Shown one piece after another: positions 16,590 through 25,689 of a DNA stretch of 30,647 bases. The translations under genes were made by a program, and so were the position numbers. The number at the start of each line of letters is the position of its first letter. Within the stretch, counting starts at the first letter, position 1. A model generated the notes under the pieces. It was not told the DNA's origin. It searched no databases and saw nothing but the letters and a program-made list of their open reading frames with translations. The DNA comes from CAYUAI01 sp964442745 (GTDB taxonomy: Bacteria > Pseudomonadota > Gammaproteobacteria > S012-40): assembly GCA_964442745.1 (NCBI GenBank), contig CAYUAI010000050.1:1-30647 (forward strand). Direction: 5' to 3'.

Positions 16590-18032
16590 ATGAACAAAAA
16601 TTTTGACGTCATTATTATCGGTGCTGGACCGGCAGGTTATGTGGCGGCCATACGCTGTGCACAATTGGGTTTATCAACCGCTTGTGTGGATGATTGGCTG
16701 GATGCAGATCATCAGCCTTCCCCGGGTGGTACTTGTTTAAACGTGGGTTGCATTCCTTCTAAGGCACTGATTGAATCGTCAGAGTTATTTGAAAAAGGCC
16801 TCCATCAATATGCAGCACATGGTATTAATATTGAGGGAGTTTCACTCGATTTAGCGACCATGCTAGCCAGCAAAGATAAAGTCGTGCGTGAGCTTACTCA
16901 AGGCGTAGCCGCTTTATTCATGGCGAATAAAATTCATTTTATCTCTGGGCGCGGGAGGCTGTTAGCTAATAAACGAGTAGAAGTCAGTTGGCTGGGTGAA
17001 GATAAAACAGAAACCATTGAAGCGAAACATATTATTATTGCGACCGGTTCTTCACCAACCTCGTTATCGGTGGCACCATTTCAAGAGGATTTGATTGTTG
17101 ATTCAACCGGGGCTTTAGCGTTTCCAGAAGTGCCTAAGCGATTGGGAATTATTGGCGCTGGGGTGATTGCATTAGAGCTGGGCAGTGTGTGGAAGCGGTT
17201 GGGTTCGCAAGTTTTTTTATTAAAATCCAGTCACAGTTTTTTGCCCGATGCCGATCAGCAAGTCGCCAAAGAAGCGCTGCGTTTGTTTACCCAGCAAGAC
17301 CTTGATGTTCGCATGGGGGCAAAAATTGAGGCTTGTCGGGTGATTGATGATCAAGTGGAATTGAGCTACCGTGATGAACAGGGTGAGCATAAAGAGCGGC
17401 TGGATAAATTGATTGTTGCCATTGGCCGTCGGCCTAATACGGATAATTTATTGGGTCCGGGAACGGATGTGGAGCTCGATGAACGTGGATTTATTCAGGT
17501 GGATAACCAGTGTCGCACGGCCGCACCTGATGTGTTTGCGGTGGGTGATGTGGTGAGAGGGCCGATGTTGGCGCACAAAGGTTCCGAGGAAGGTGTGATG
17601 GTGGCGGAATTACTTGCCGGACATTTTGCTCAGGTTAATTATGATACGATACCTTCGGTGATTTATACTTCGCCAGAAATCGCTTGGGTTGGTAAAACCG
17701 AAGAACAATTAATGGCTGCCGGTGCTGATTATCAAGTGGGTACTTTTCCTTTTTCGGGGAATGGTCGTGCTCGCGCTATGATGCAAACCGATGGTTTTAT
17801 TAAGCTCTTAGCCGATAAAAAAACGGATCGGTTGCTGGGTGCTCATATGATTGGACCACAATGTTCAGAATTGATTATGCAAGTCAAAATTGCCATGGAC
17901 TTTGGCAGTAGCAGTGAAGATTTGGCGATGACTATGTTTGCCCACCCGACATTATCTGAAACATTACATGAAGCCGCGTTGTCGGTGAGTGGCCGCCCTT
18001 TGCATGCAGTGCAGAAAAAAAAGAAAAAATAG
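16590..18032 (+). CDS. lpd: Dihydrolipoyl dehydrogenase (E3)
   Basis: 480 residues. The FAD-binding motif GAGPAGYVAA is at 11-20. The redox disulfide is Cys49/Cys54 (GGTCLNVGCIPSK), and the NAD-binding motif is GIIGAGVIALELGSVW. The FAD motif TAAPDVFAVGDVVRG and the catalytic pair His452/Glu457 (HPTLSE) are intact. It reoxidises dihydrolipoamide of E2 using NAD+. Its place between sucB and sucC suggests it is the E3 dedicated to 2-oxoglutarate dehydrogenase, as in pseudomonads. The protein ends in five lysines, encoded by an A-rich run (AAAAAAAAGAAAAAA), an unusual tail that could be prone to slippage. Confidence 0.97.
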   Translation: MNKNFDVIIIGAGPAGYVAAIRCAQLGLSTACVDDWLDADHQPSPGGTCLNVGCIPSKALIESSELFEKGLHQYAAHGINIEGVSLDLATMLASKDKVVRELTQGVAALFMANKIHFISGRGRLLANKRVEVSWLGEDKTETIEAKHIIIATGSSPTSLSVAPFQEDLIVDSTGALAFPEVPKRLGIIGAGVIALELGSVWKRLGSQVFLLKSSHSFLPDADQQVAKEALRLFTQQDLDVRMGAKIEACRVIDDQVELSYRDEQGEHKERLDKLIVAIGRRPNTDNLLGPGTDVELDERGFIQVDNQCRTAAPDVFAVGDVVRGPMLAHKGSEEGVMVAELLAGHFAQVNYDTIPSVIYTSPEIAWVGKTEEQLMAAGADYQVGTFPFSGNGRARAMMQTDGFIKLLADKKTDRLLGAHMIGPQCSELIMQVKIAMDFGSSSEDLAMTMFAHPTLSETLHEAALSVSGRPLHAVQKKKKK

Positions 18033-18134
18033 CGATGACGGGCGCTTTGAGGGGTTGCTTATTCCTTATCAGTAAGGCGTGGTCGATACAATCACTGCCC
18101 ATTCCTCATCCTTCGTTTTATTTTGGGAGTTTCA

Positions 18135-19298
18135 ATGAATTTACACGAGCATCAAGCCAAAAAATTATTTGCTGACTTTGGGGTGGCGGTTCCCCGATAC
18201 CAAGTAGCAACGAGCGCCGTTGAAGTTGAGCAGGCGGTTGATCAGCTTGGTGGGGATAAGTGGGTGGTGAAAGCTCAAGTGCATGCCGGTGGCCGGGGTA
18301 AGGCCGGTGGTGTTGAGATTGTCGCGAGTAAACAAGCGGTAGTGGATGTCGCAATGCGTTTACTGGGTCGCCCACTGGTTACCGATCAAACGGATGCCAA
18401 AGGGCAACCGGTCAACTCATTATTAATTGAGCCGCCTTGTGATATAGCTCGGGAGCTTTATTTAGGTGCCGTGGTGGATCGTTCATTGCGCCGGGTGGTG
18501 TTTATGGCCTCCACTGAGGGGGGGGTCGAAATCGAAAAAGTTGCTGAACAAACGCCTGAGAAAATTTTGCGCATTGTGGTCGATCCATTGGTCGGTGTGC
18601 AACCCTATCAGTGTCGGCAATTAGCCTTTGGCCTGGTTTTACAGGATGAGCAAATCAAGGCGTTTGCAAAATTATTAATGGGCTTGGCGGATTTATTTAT
18701 CAGTAAAGATTTAAGCTTACTGGAAGTCAATCCCTTAGTGGTGACTAAAAGTGGTCAATTGTTGTGTTTAGATGGCAAAATCAACATTGATGATAATGCC
18801 CTGTATCGTCACCCGGAACTGGAAGCTTTGCGTGATAGTAGTCAAGAAGATGAAAGAGAAAATCGCGCTAAAGCTTGGGATTTGAATTATATCGCGTTGG
18901 AGGGTGATATTGGTTGTATGGTCAATGGCGCGGGTTTGGCTATGGCGACCATGGATTTGATTAAATTATCTGGCGGTAGTCCGGCTAATTTTTTAGATGT
19001 TGGCGGTACTGCCACCAAAGAACGGGTGGCTGAAGCTTTCAAAATCATTTTGTCAGATCAGCAGGTCAAAGGTATTTTAGTGAATATTTTTGGCGGCATT
19101 GTGCGCTGCGATATGATTGCCGAGGGTATTGTGGGCGCGGTGGCGGAAGTGGGAATTGAAGTACCTGTGGTGGTGCGTTTGGAAGGCAATAATGCAAAAA
19201 AAGGGCGAGAAATCCTCACGGCAAGTGAATTCAAAATTATTGCTGCCGAAAGCTTGCATGAGGCGGCCCAAAAAATTGTCGTTGCTGTGAAGGCATAA
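18135..19298 (+). CDS. sucC: Succinyl-CoA synthetase (ADP-forming) subunit beta
   Basis: 387 residues from the ATG at 18135, with GGGAG five bases upstream; a TTG at 18123 is in frame but lies inside that ribosome-binding region. It starts MNLHEHQAKKLFADFGV and has an ATP-grasp fold (about 1-235) with KAQVHAGGRGKAGGV and LEVNPLVV, and a C-terminal ligase domain with NFLDVGGTATKERV and NIFGGIVRCDMIAEGI. It converts succinyl-CoA to succinate with nucleotide phosphorylation, together with SucD encoded 10 bp downstream. A 100-bp gap after lpd contains no clear terminator. Confidence 0.97.
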   Translation: MNLHEHQAKKLFADFGVAVPRYQVATSAVEVEQAVDQLGGDKWVVKAQVHAGGRGKAGGVEIVASKQAVVDVAMRLLGRPLVTDQTDAKGQPVNSLLIEPPCDIARELYLGAVVDRSLRRVVFMASTEGGVEIEKVAEQTPEKILRIVVDPLVGVQPYQCRQLAFGLVLQDEQIKAFAKLLMGLADLFISKDLSLLEVNPLVVTKSGQLLCLDGKINIDDNALYRHPELEALRDSSQEDERENRAKAWDLNYIALEGDIGCMVNGAGLAMATMDLIKLSGGSPANFLDVGGTATKERVAEAFKIILSDQQVKGILVNIFGGIVRCDMIAEGIVGAVAEVGIEVPVVVRLEGNNAKKGREILTASEFKIIAAESLHEAAQKIVVAVKA

Positions 19299-19308
19299 AG
19301 GAGATTCC

Positions 19309-20181
19309 GTGAGCGTTTTAGTCGATAAAAATACCAAAGTGATTTGCCAAGGTTTTACTGGCAAGCAAGGCAGTTTCCATTCAGAACAAGCCATTGCCTA
19401 TGGTACCCAAATGGTGGGTGGGGTGACGCCAGGCAAGCGTGGCCAGCAGCACTTGGGGCTACCTGTATTTGACACCGTGCAAGCGGCGGTGATTGATACC
19501 GATGCGCAAGCTTCGGTGATTTATGTACCGGCGGCTTTTTGTAAAGACGCGATTTTGGAAGCCGTGGATGCCGGCATTAAATTAATCGTATGTATTACCG
19601 AAGGCATTCCAACCTTGGATATGTTGCAAGTAAAAACGATTGTTGATGCAGCAGGGGTGCGGCTCATTGGCCCGAATTGCCCAGGCATTATTACTCCGGG
19701 TCAATGTAAAATTGGCATTATGCCCGGTGATATTCATTTGCCGGGCAAAATTGGCGTGGTGTCTCGTTCAGGTACCCTGACGTATGAAGCGGTCAAGCAA
19801 ACCACCGATTTAAAATTAGGGCAAAGCACCTGTATTGGTATCGGTGGTGATCCCATTCCAGGCATGAATTTCATTGATTGTTTGGCTTTATTTGAAGCCG
19901 ACCCACAAACGGAAGCGATTGTGATGGTGGGTGAGATTGGAGGCACGGCCGAAGAGGAAGCCGCCGAGTTTATCAAAGACAATGTTTCCAAGCCGGTAGT
20001 AGCTTATATTGCAGGTGTGACAGCGCCAAAAGGGAAGCGGATGGGGCATGCCGGTGCGATTATCGCCGGAGGTAAAGGCACCGCCGCAGAGAAGTTTTCG
20101 GCATTGGAAGCGGCGGGTGTCCATACGGTGAGATCCCCGGTTGAGTTGGGTGAAGGATTGCTGCAGGCGATGAAAGGTTAA
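19309..20181 (+). CDS. sucD: Succinyl-CoA synthetase subunit alpha
   Basis: 290 residues from a GTG with AAGGAG at optimal distance. The CoA-binding Rossmann domain contains CQGFTGKQGSFHSEQAI and VTPGKRGQQHLGLPVFDTV. The ligase domain contains RLIGPNCPGIITPGQCKIGI and GIGGDPIPGMNFID. His247 in KRMGHAGAIIAGGKGTA is the residue that is transiently phosphorylated. Together with SucC it forms the heterotetramer. It is the last gene of the suc operon and is followed by a hairpin terminator. Confidence 0.97.
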   Translation: MSVLVDKNTKVICQGFTGKQGSFHSEQAIAYGTQMVGGVTPGKRGQQHLGLPVFDTVQAAVIDTDAQASVIYVPAAFCKDAILEAVDAGIKLIVCITEGIPTLDMLQVKTIVDAAGVRLIGPNCPGIITPGQCKIGIMPGDIHLPGKIGVVSRSGTLTYEAVKQTTDLKLGQSTCIGIGGDPIPGMNFIDCLALFEADPQTEAIVMVGEIGGTAEEEAAEFIKDNVSKPVVAYIAGVTAPKGKRMGHAGAIIAGGKGTAAEKFSALEAAGVHTVRSPVELGEGLLQAMKG

Positions 20182-20219
20182 ATGTAATATGGAAGCACGA
20201 AGTCGAGGGTTAGCGTGAC

Positions 20220-20251
20220 AAAACTCCCGCATTTTTTAATGGGGGAGTTTT
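20220..20251. terminator. Intrinsic terminator after sucD (probably bidirectional)
   Basis: The arms AAAACTCCC (20220-20228) and GGGAGTTTT (20243-20251) form a 9-bp stem with a 14-nt loop. The T-rich flank TTTTATTTT gives termination of the suc operon; the complementary A-run could serve the convergent PEP-CTERM gene ending at 20283. Confidence 0.8.
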
Positions 20252-20282
20252 ATTTTGAAGGCGTCGTTATGCAACGCTGGGT

Positions 20283-21032
20283 TTATCGCTTTGGTTGATT
20301 TTTCCTTGTCGGTTTTTGCGAATATTTACGGGCAATACCAATTAATCCAAGGCCTAACAGCGCGAGTGAACTGGGTTCTGGGATATTACCCTTAGCGGGC
20401 GGTTGCACGGGTGGTGCGCCCGTTGGTGAAATAGAGGTCGTTTGAATAAAATCAAAGAGCATATCAACGCCGTTACCTACATCAGCGCCGTTAATGAATA
20501 ACGATAATGAACTAAGTGCGCTAAAATCGACACTACCAGAAAATGCACTGTATTCGATTTGGAATGTTTTGGGTGCGCCACTCATGATAATCGCTACATT
20601 ATTCATGCTGTAGCTACCCATATTTATGCCGTCACTGACATTGAATGTTAGGTCGGCAAGCGAGGAATCGTTTTCCAGTATGGCGAACTCCAAACCATTT
20701 TGTGTGCCTCCATCAGTTAAGTCTAGGTTAATTCCAGACCACGATATCTCACTCGTTGTCAGGGTGTTGGGTCCTGTCGCAAAGCCGAGAAAACCGGCAC
20801 CTGAACTGATGACGGTGGTGGTATTGGCGTCTGGGTTGCTGGAAACATCAACTTGTAGCGTACGATTATCACCGATGAAGGAGCCCACGGCTAATGATGT
20901 ATTGGCCAGGCCAACAGCGGAAACTGATGTTACCTGCGAATCGTCAAAATTATCGATGAGCAGAGCATAGGCATTGTGGGCGGCTAGCAGCGTTAATGCA
21001 CCCACACTTATTGCAAGCTTCTTATGGTTCAT
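20283..21032 (-). CDS. PEP-CTERM sorting-domain surface protein
   Basis: 249 residues. A signal peptide (LAISVGALTLLAAHNAYA, cleavage near residue 23) precedes a low-complexity Ser/Thr/Asn-rich body of beta type. The last 33 residues carry a PEP-CTERM sorting signal: IPEPSSLALLGLGLIGIARK followed by a basic tail. This signal is recognised by an exosortase (EpsH family), which processes proteins for export to the outer surface or exopolysaccharide. No exosortase is in the window. The body resembles no enzyme I know; a structural or matrix role is only inferred. AAGGA lies 10 bases before the ATG. Confidence 0.85.
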   Translation of the reverse strand: MNHKKLAISVGALTLLAAHNAYALLIDNFDDSQVTSVSAVGLANTSLAVGSFIGDNRTLQVDVSSNPDANTTTVISSGAGFLGFATGPNTLTTSEISWSGINLDLTDGGTQNGLEFAILENDSSLADLTFNVSDGINMGSYSMNNVAIIMSGAPKTFQIEYSAFSGSVDFSALSSLSLFINGADVGNGVDMLFDFIQTTSISPTGAPPVQPPAKGNIPEPSSLALLGLGLIGIARKYSQKPTRKNQPKR

Positions 21033-21253
21033 GTGATAGATATCCTTATGTTACATTTATAATATGGTTATCAATTGGGATAATACGAGGGGGTGCTATT
21101 TATTTTGATATTTTGGTTAGCACTTTTTTTATTAAAGTTGAGCTAGGCGTTGTGCCCAACACCCTACAATTATTGTTATGGTTGCTATTAGAATATTGAT
21201 TACAAGAATAGTCAAGGCTGCTAATGAGTAATCGATTTAATTATCATCTATAT

Positions 21254-21874
21254 TCAGTCATCTATTTGTTCAAAGTTGTTGCGCCATGCATCGAAGTTCT
21301 GTCGATCTTGCCGGTTCGCTTTTTGCCACCAATGTTTTAATTGCTCAAATGGAGGCTGCATATTATCTGTTGTTAGATCATTGTTTGGCTGTAATACACC
21401 AAATAAGCTCGGTGTCTTGAAAGAGGAAGACACCGCTTTCGCTTGTGTATGGTGTGATGATGCACTGCTTTCGATCCAGGGTTGGAAATCTTTAATTGCC
21501 ATTTTCACTGCCGCCAAATCCTGGGGAATTGAGTGCTTTATACGGTAGGATTGGTTTTTAGCCATATCGATATGAAATAGCTTTGTTGGTGAGACGATGA
21601 CTTCGTGGTTGTCTTCGTCACTCTCAAAAAGGTTTTTATAGCGCACCATTAAATGATGTTGACCTGCTTTTAAGCGATAGTGTACGTGTTTACCAGTAAG
21701 AAAGGGGGTGGCAACGGGTTTTCCATCAACGGAAAGCAGGTCGATTTCCAAAGGAATAATCAAGCGGGAGAGTTGTTGTTCTGCCATCGGCGGCCCATCA
21801 TATAGATGAATTGCTCGGTCAGTGGCGCAGCTCAGGAGTAACAAGCTTACCGATAGGTAAAGGAATCGATTCAT
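21254..21874 (-). CDS. DUF2057 family (YccT-like) lipoprotein
   Basis: 206 residues. The N-terminus MNRFLYLSVSLLLLSC has a lipobox with Cys16, so it is probably an acylated periplasmic or outer-membrane lipoprotein. The segment LSRLIIPLEIDLLSVDGKPV, then HVHYRLKAGQHHLMVRYKNL and SPTKLFHIDM, match the conserved parts of DUF2057, whose function is not known. The C-terminal part is polar and rich in Gln/Asn. It lies 220 bp upstream, in reading direction, of the PEP-CTERM gene, in the same orientation; that gap holds no gene. Confidence 0.75.
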   Translation of the reverse strand: MNRFLYLSVSLLLLSCATDRAIHLYDGPPMAEQQLSRLIIPLEIDLLSVDGKPVATPFLTGKHVHYRLKAGQHHLMVRYKNLFESDEDNHEVIVSPTKLFHIDMAKNQSYRIKHSIPQDLAAVKMAIKDFQPWIESSASSHHTQAKAVSSSFKTPSLFGVLQPNNDLTTDNMQPPFEQLKHWWQKANRQDRQNFDAWRNNFEQIDD

Positions 21875-21948
21875 AAGGCATGCCCCGCGGGTAGAAAATG
21901 GAGAGGATTTTACAACGGAATGTGCAAGCGAGGAAATGAATTGTGGTG

Positions 21949-22731
21949 TTAAAAATTCCAGCCAATGGCCAGGTCAATTAAAAAGCTATTGGTCTCTGTT
22001 TGGGATTGGCTAATGAGGTGTTGTTGCTTGGTAAATTTAAGTTCTGAATTGCGGCTATTGGAGGCCGCCCAACCAATACCGGTATTCATGCTAAACGAAC
22101 GCGCCATCCATTGATAACCAAGTAGTGCTCCATAGGTGGTTGTGTCAACTGAGCTGGATGTTGATGGAAAACTTTCGTTATTACTTTTGGTGTAAAATCC
22201 AAATGACCAAATTTTAGCGAATGGGCTAAGATAAATTCCGGAAGATCGGGTGCCTAGAAATCGCCATTCGGCACGAATGCCATACCCTAAAATATTTAAA
22301 TTTTCTCCAGGGAACTCATAATCTTTGTTTGTGTAGAGTGGACCGATGGATAGGCTTTTGTTGATGTCGACGCTGGTTTCGACTTCTAGATCGCCGGTTA
22401 GCATGGCAACAGGACTCATATGATAGGGAAGTTGTTTTTCCAGTGCTTGGCTAGTATGGCAAAAAACGGTACACAATAAAGCACACAAGGTAAGGAATGG
22501 GCATGTAATAACTTTCTGGGTTGGCGCCCAGACTGGGCCTGTTTTTGTTCGTTCTAATTGAACAAAAGTGCAGGAAGAGTGCTTCTCTTGTGGCCACTCC
22601 TTAGGCAACATAAGGGAGCAAGTTGCGCCGAATATTTTTTTCGCTGCATTCACTGGTGAGGTTGAATAGCCACTGGCATGATCTAAAAAGGGTGGCCGTG
22701 AATTGAATGTGTGGTTATACATTGTGCGCAT
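21949..22731 (-). CDS. Putative outer-membrane beta-barrel protein
   Basis: The frame is 260 codons. A hydrophobic stretch at about residues 78-95 (PFLTLCALLCTVFCHTSQAL) looks like a signal peptide. The true start is therefore probably internal, but no in-frame ATG or GTG with a ribosome binding site lies just before it. The mature part alternates polar and hydrophobic residues (YGIRAEWRFLGTRSSGIYLS, YGALLGYQWMARSFSMNTGI) and ends in FLIDLAIGWNF; a terminal Phe is the usual BAM recognition signal of outer-membrane barrels, here about 8 strands. I do not recognise a specific family. It could be an N-terminally altered gene. Confidence 0.6.
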   Translation of the reverse strand: MRTMYNHTFNSRPPFLDHASGYSTSPVNAAKKIFGATCSLMLPKEWPQEKHSSCTFVQLERTKTGPVWAPTQKVITCPFLTLCALLCTVFCHTSQALEKQLPYHMSPVAMLTGDLEVETSVDINKSLSIGPLYTNKDYEFPGENLNILGYGIRAEWRFLGTRSSGIYLSPFAKIWSFGFYTKSNNESFPSTSSSVDTTTYGALLGYQWMARSFSMNTGIGWAASNSRNSELKFTKQQHLISQSQTETNSFLIDLAIGWNF

Positions 22732-22854
22732 CGCCCTGGATATATTGTTATCAGATTCATGAACTCATCATTTTTGTAAAATGTTCGATGTCCTGTTGTT
22801 GAGGCAAGCGTAGTGCCCTACTCTGATAATTTTAATTTGCACACCGACATATAT

Positions 22855-23043
22855 TCAATTCAATGTTGAGCGTATTGTTGCCTCTTGTTCAAAACATTGA
22901 CGGTGCCAGGTGCTGCTACAGCAAAAAGCAATAAATGCGCCTATGTAGGAAAACGCATACACAACAAATTGGCCGATTTTTAATCGCGCTTCCGGCGAAA
23001 AATGCTCAACTTGCCATAAAGTCGGCTCCGCCGTCTTTCGCAA
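22855..23043 (-). CDS. Possible small membrane protein
   Basis: A 62-codon frame from a TTG, with one hydrophobic segment (IGQFVVYAFSYIGAFIAFCC) and a short polar tail. No ribosome binding site and no known relative. Composition is protein-like, but the weak start makes it doubtful. The surrounding gap 22732-23098 contains nothing else I can support. Confidence 0.25.
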   Translation of the reverse strand: MRKTAEPTLWQVEHFSPEARLKIGQFVVYAFSYIGAFIAFCCSSTWHRQCFEQEATIRSTLN

Positions 23044-23098
23044 GCCGTGCGTAACTTGACTAACTTATTTTGTACGCGTTTTGCCAGAGGCAGTTTCG

Positions 23099-24037
23099 CT
23101 AATTGTTGAGAGCAAATCCAAAGGTGTCTTTAAAGCGTGTATCAAAATCTGATCGTGAAAAATGATGATTTTGGGTGCCATGTTGTTCTATTTTAATTGC
23201 ACCAGCAAGAGAAGCAATGCGCCCCGTTAGCTCCCACCCCATTTTGTTTAACAGTCCATATAAGATTCCACCTCGATAAGCATCTCCACAACCGGTGGGG
23301 TCTGCCAAATGATTGATGGTAGCGGGCGGAATTTCTAATACTTTATTGTCAGTATAGATGATAGATCCACTTTTACCCAAGGTAATAATAAAAGCGTCGA
23401 CTTTTTCGGCAATTTTTTCGGCAGATAAGCCGGTTCGTTCCTGCATTAATTGGGCTTCATAGTCATTCACTGTAATCCATTGGGCTTGCTCAATGAAATT
23501 GAGTAAGTCTTGCCCGTCAAACATGGGCATGCCCTGACCCGGATCAAAAATAAATGGGATGTTGGCTTCTTTAAACTGCTGGGCGTGCTGGATCATGCCC
23601 TCTCGGCCATCGGGAGAAATGATACCAAGGCTAATATTTTCTGCCTGACTTATGGTGTTTTGGTGAGCAAAACTCATGGCGCCTGGATGAAAAGCCGTGA
23701 TTTGATTGTCGTCTAAATCGGTGGTGATGAAGGCTTGTCCAGTATAGCTGTCAGCGATTTCTTTGATATGATCTTGACCAATGCCATGCTGATTCAACCA
23801 ATTCGCATAGGGCGCGAAATCTTTACCCACGGTGGCCATGGGGACAGGTTCGGCACCTAATAATTTTAAATTGTAAGCAATGTTTCCGGCACAACCTCCA
23901 AATTCTTTACGCATTTCTGGCACTAAAAATGACACGTTAATCATATGTGTTTTGTCCGAGAGAATATGATTTTTAAATTGATCTTGAAAAACCATGATGG
24001 TGTCGTAGGCAAATGAGCCACAGATAAGCGCTGACAT
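23099..24037 (-). CDS. PfkB-family carbohydrate/nucleoside kinase (adenosine-kinase-like)
   Basis: 312 residues from the ATG at 24037, preceded by GGAG at six bases; an ATG four codons upstream overlaps that site. The N-terminal PfkB signature region has FGGCAGNIAYNLKLLG (47-52 for GGCAGN), and the C-terminal signature is DPTGCGDAYRGG (246-257) with Asp252 as catalytic base and GCGD as anion hole. TVNDYEAQLM is also typical. The family phosphorylates sugars or nucleosides; this subgroup is often annotated adenosine kinase, but the substrate cannot be settled from sequence. It stands alone, with 262 bp to the upstream gene. Confidence 0.85.
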   Translation of the reverse strand: MSALICGSFAYDTIMVFQDQFKNHILSDKTHMINVSFLVPEMRKEFGGCAGNIAYNLKLLGAEPVPMATVGKDFAPYANWLNQHGIGQDHIKEIADSYTGQAFITTDLDDNQITAFHPGAMSFAHQNTISQAENISLGIISPDGREGMIQHAQQFKEANIPFIFDPGQGMPMFDGQDLLNFIEQAQWITVNDYEAQLMQERTGLSAEKIAEKVDAFIITLGKSGSIIYTDNKVLEIPPATINHLADPTGCGDAYRGGILYGLLNKMGWELTGRIASLAGAIKIEQHGTQNHHFSRSDFDTRFKDTFGFALNN

Positions 24038-24258
24038 TGAGTACTCCATATTTAGTGAGACAATATTATGTTTTATGATAGGCCGTATTGTACTGAGTTG
24101 AATATTTTCCTCTACTCACAATACGAGTTATTTTCGCATTTTTGCTTGTGCAATCACCACTTTTAGACAATTAATGTCTTTTCGAGCCTGTAAAAATAGA
24201 TGAAGACGGAAATGCTTGTGGAGATAAAGGAAGGCTAACACTAACTTAGGAGGCTGAT

Positions 24259-24286
24259 AATTACCGATGGTAAGGCATCGGTAATT
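24259..24286. terminator. Hairpin downstream of the 24299-24946 gene
   Basis: AATTACCGATG (24259-24269) and CATCGGTAATT (24276-24286) form a perfect 11-bp stem with a 6-nt loop, 13 bp beyond the stop of the reverse-strand gene. It has only a weak T-run in that direction, so termination strength is uncertain. Confidence 0.5.
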
Positions 24287-24298
24287 TGTTGTGCAGAT

Positions 24299-24946
24299 TT
24301 ATTTGTGGTCTTGCTCTCGCGCTAGACCGACATATTCATGGGCTTGGTCTTCGTTGTAATCAAGCAGTCGATAGAGGCCGGGCGTGGCGGGGGTTTCCAG
24401 GGTGTTTAATCCGACCTCAAAGGCTGTCCATTGAGCAGGTTTGATAATCGCTTCGATTGTGGCAATGGCGGCTTGGTCATTGGTCGAACTTGCGACCAGT
24501 TTGGGTGAAAAATCTTCCCAGTGCTTTTGAACGCTTTCGCCCTGATACAAGGCAAGTGCGACGGTTTTATCACCGATTTTGTATTGGTTATCAGGGTTGA
24601 TTGCTTTGTGAATTTTGATGGCGGGATAGGAGGTACTACCTGTCGAAAGGTCACCATACGTGGCCAGTAAAAAGGGACGCTCGGAAACGACTTTAACGGG
24701 TAGAATGACCCCTTTCTGGTGATGTCTTATGACCCCATGGTAATAAAAAGCCACCGATACGAAAGTGATGCCTAAAAATAACAGAAAGAAAAACGACCAG
24801 CTGAATGCCAATACGAAAAAAAAAAGGGAGGTGCCGAGCAAGGCGAGCGGTGCGGCCGGGTGGTGACTCATAAACCTCATCCAGTCGAAAGTGAAGGGTA
24901 GGTTTTGGTTTGTGCCGGCGGGTTGGTTATGATTCGAATCGGTCAC
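24299..24946 (-). CDS. Membrane protein of unknown function, possibly DUF3239-like
   Basis: 215 residues from a GTG at 24946 with AAGGA seven bases upstream. Two adjacent hydrophobic segments (about 33-50 and 51-70: PLALLGTSLFFFVLAFSWSF, FFLLFLGITFVSVAFYYHGV) anchor it in the inner membrane. A soluble domain follows (KGVILPVKVVSERPFLLATY, DLSTGSTSYPAIKIHKA, KIGDKTVALALYQGE). The layout recalls DUF3239, but that is from memory and weak. Nothing in the neighbourhood indicates a role. Confidence 0.55.
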   Translation of the reverse strand: MTDSNHNQPAGTNQNLPFTFDWMRFMSHHPAAPLALLGTSLFFFVLAFSWSFFFLLFLGITFVSVAFYYHGVIRHHQKGVILPVKVVSERPFLLATYGDLSTGSTSYPAIKIHKAINPDNQYKIGDKTVALALYQGESVQKHWEDFSPKLVASSTNDQAAIATIEAIIKPAQWTAFEVGLNTLETPATPGLYRLLDYNEDQAHEYVGLAREQDHK

Positions 24947-25190
24947 TTTATGTCCTTTGTGATATCAATTTATACATTCAATGAATGATAATATAACATC
25001 AATTTCTCCATTTTCACTACGACTATTACTTTATCGATACCTCTTTATTTCTTTTGATGAATAAGTTTTGTTCGCTGCGTATATTCCCCCGACGGCGGTA
25101 AATATATCGAAATTGCTAGGAGACTGTCCGCCTGATTTTCTTTGAAAAAAAGCTTTGGCGATATTACGCTAAGCTCCCTTGGCTACCCGG

Positions 25191-25498
25191 TTAGCCTGTC
25201 TCTTCAATCTGCTCTCGGCACCAGATAAAAAGTTCGTAGAAATTCTCCATGTGTTTTGGAAGTAAAGGGATCTCTTCATCCTCCGCTCCATCTATTGTAG
25301 CTTCGTCCTCATGATGTAATTTATTCCGAATTAAGGATAATACTTTAACCCGGTGAGGAAATCATCCGGGATCACGACGTGATTGTTTTTAAGCCACTCC
25401 AATAATGAAAGGCTTTTTGACAGCCTAATTTTGTTTTGTTTAAGATGGTGTTCAAGGCACCCTTCATAAGCCGCTGAGATGGCTTCTGGAAGACAATC
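25191..25498 (-). pseudogene. Frameshifted gene remnant, unknown family
   Basis: The reverse strand reads LPEAISAAYEGCLEHHLKQN, KIRLSKSLSLLEWLKNNHVV and IPDDFLTGLKYYP, then a stop at 25331-25333. In another frame it continues LHHEDEATIDGAEDEEIPLL and PKHMENFYELFIWCREQIEE, stopping at 25191-25193. Both halves have protein-like composition and abut each other, so a single former gene broken by a frameshift is likely. The 5' end is lost (stop codon directly upstream of 25498). I do not recognise the family. The gap 24947-25190 before it contains nothing identifiable. Confidence 0.45.
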
Positions 25499-25521
25499 TC
25501 AGGTCTCAGGTTCATCAGTAA

Positions 25522-25689
25522 CGCTTGCTCGCCTTAGAGCAAGCGCACTATGAAGTTTCCAGGGCTAAACGTCAATACGTTGCGGTTGATCCGGAAAATC
25601 GGTGGGTTGCTGCGGCACTCGAGCGCGATTGGAATGAGGCACTAAAAAAAGCCTCTCAATTGGACAATGAGATCGTATTACCGTGTTAG
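25522..25689 (+). pseudogene. Serine recombinase (resolvase family) C-terminal fragment
   Basis: A 55-codon frame reads LLALEQAHYEVSRAKRQYVA, then VDPENRWVAAALERDWNEAL and KKASQLDNEI. This is the coiled-coil region found after the zinc-ribbon in large serine recombinases (EQAxYExxRAxRQYxxVDPENRLVAxxLERxWN). Stop codons bound it on both sides, and the catalytic resolvase domain is absent. It shows that a phage or transposon of the large-serine-recombinase type was once here. Confidence 0.7.
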
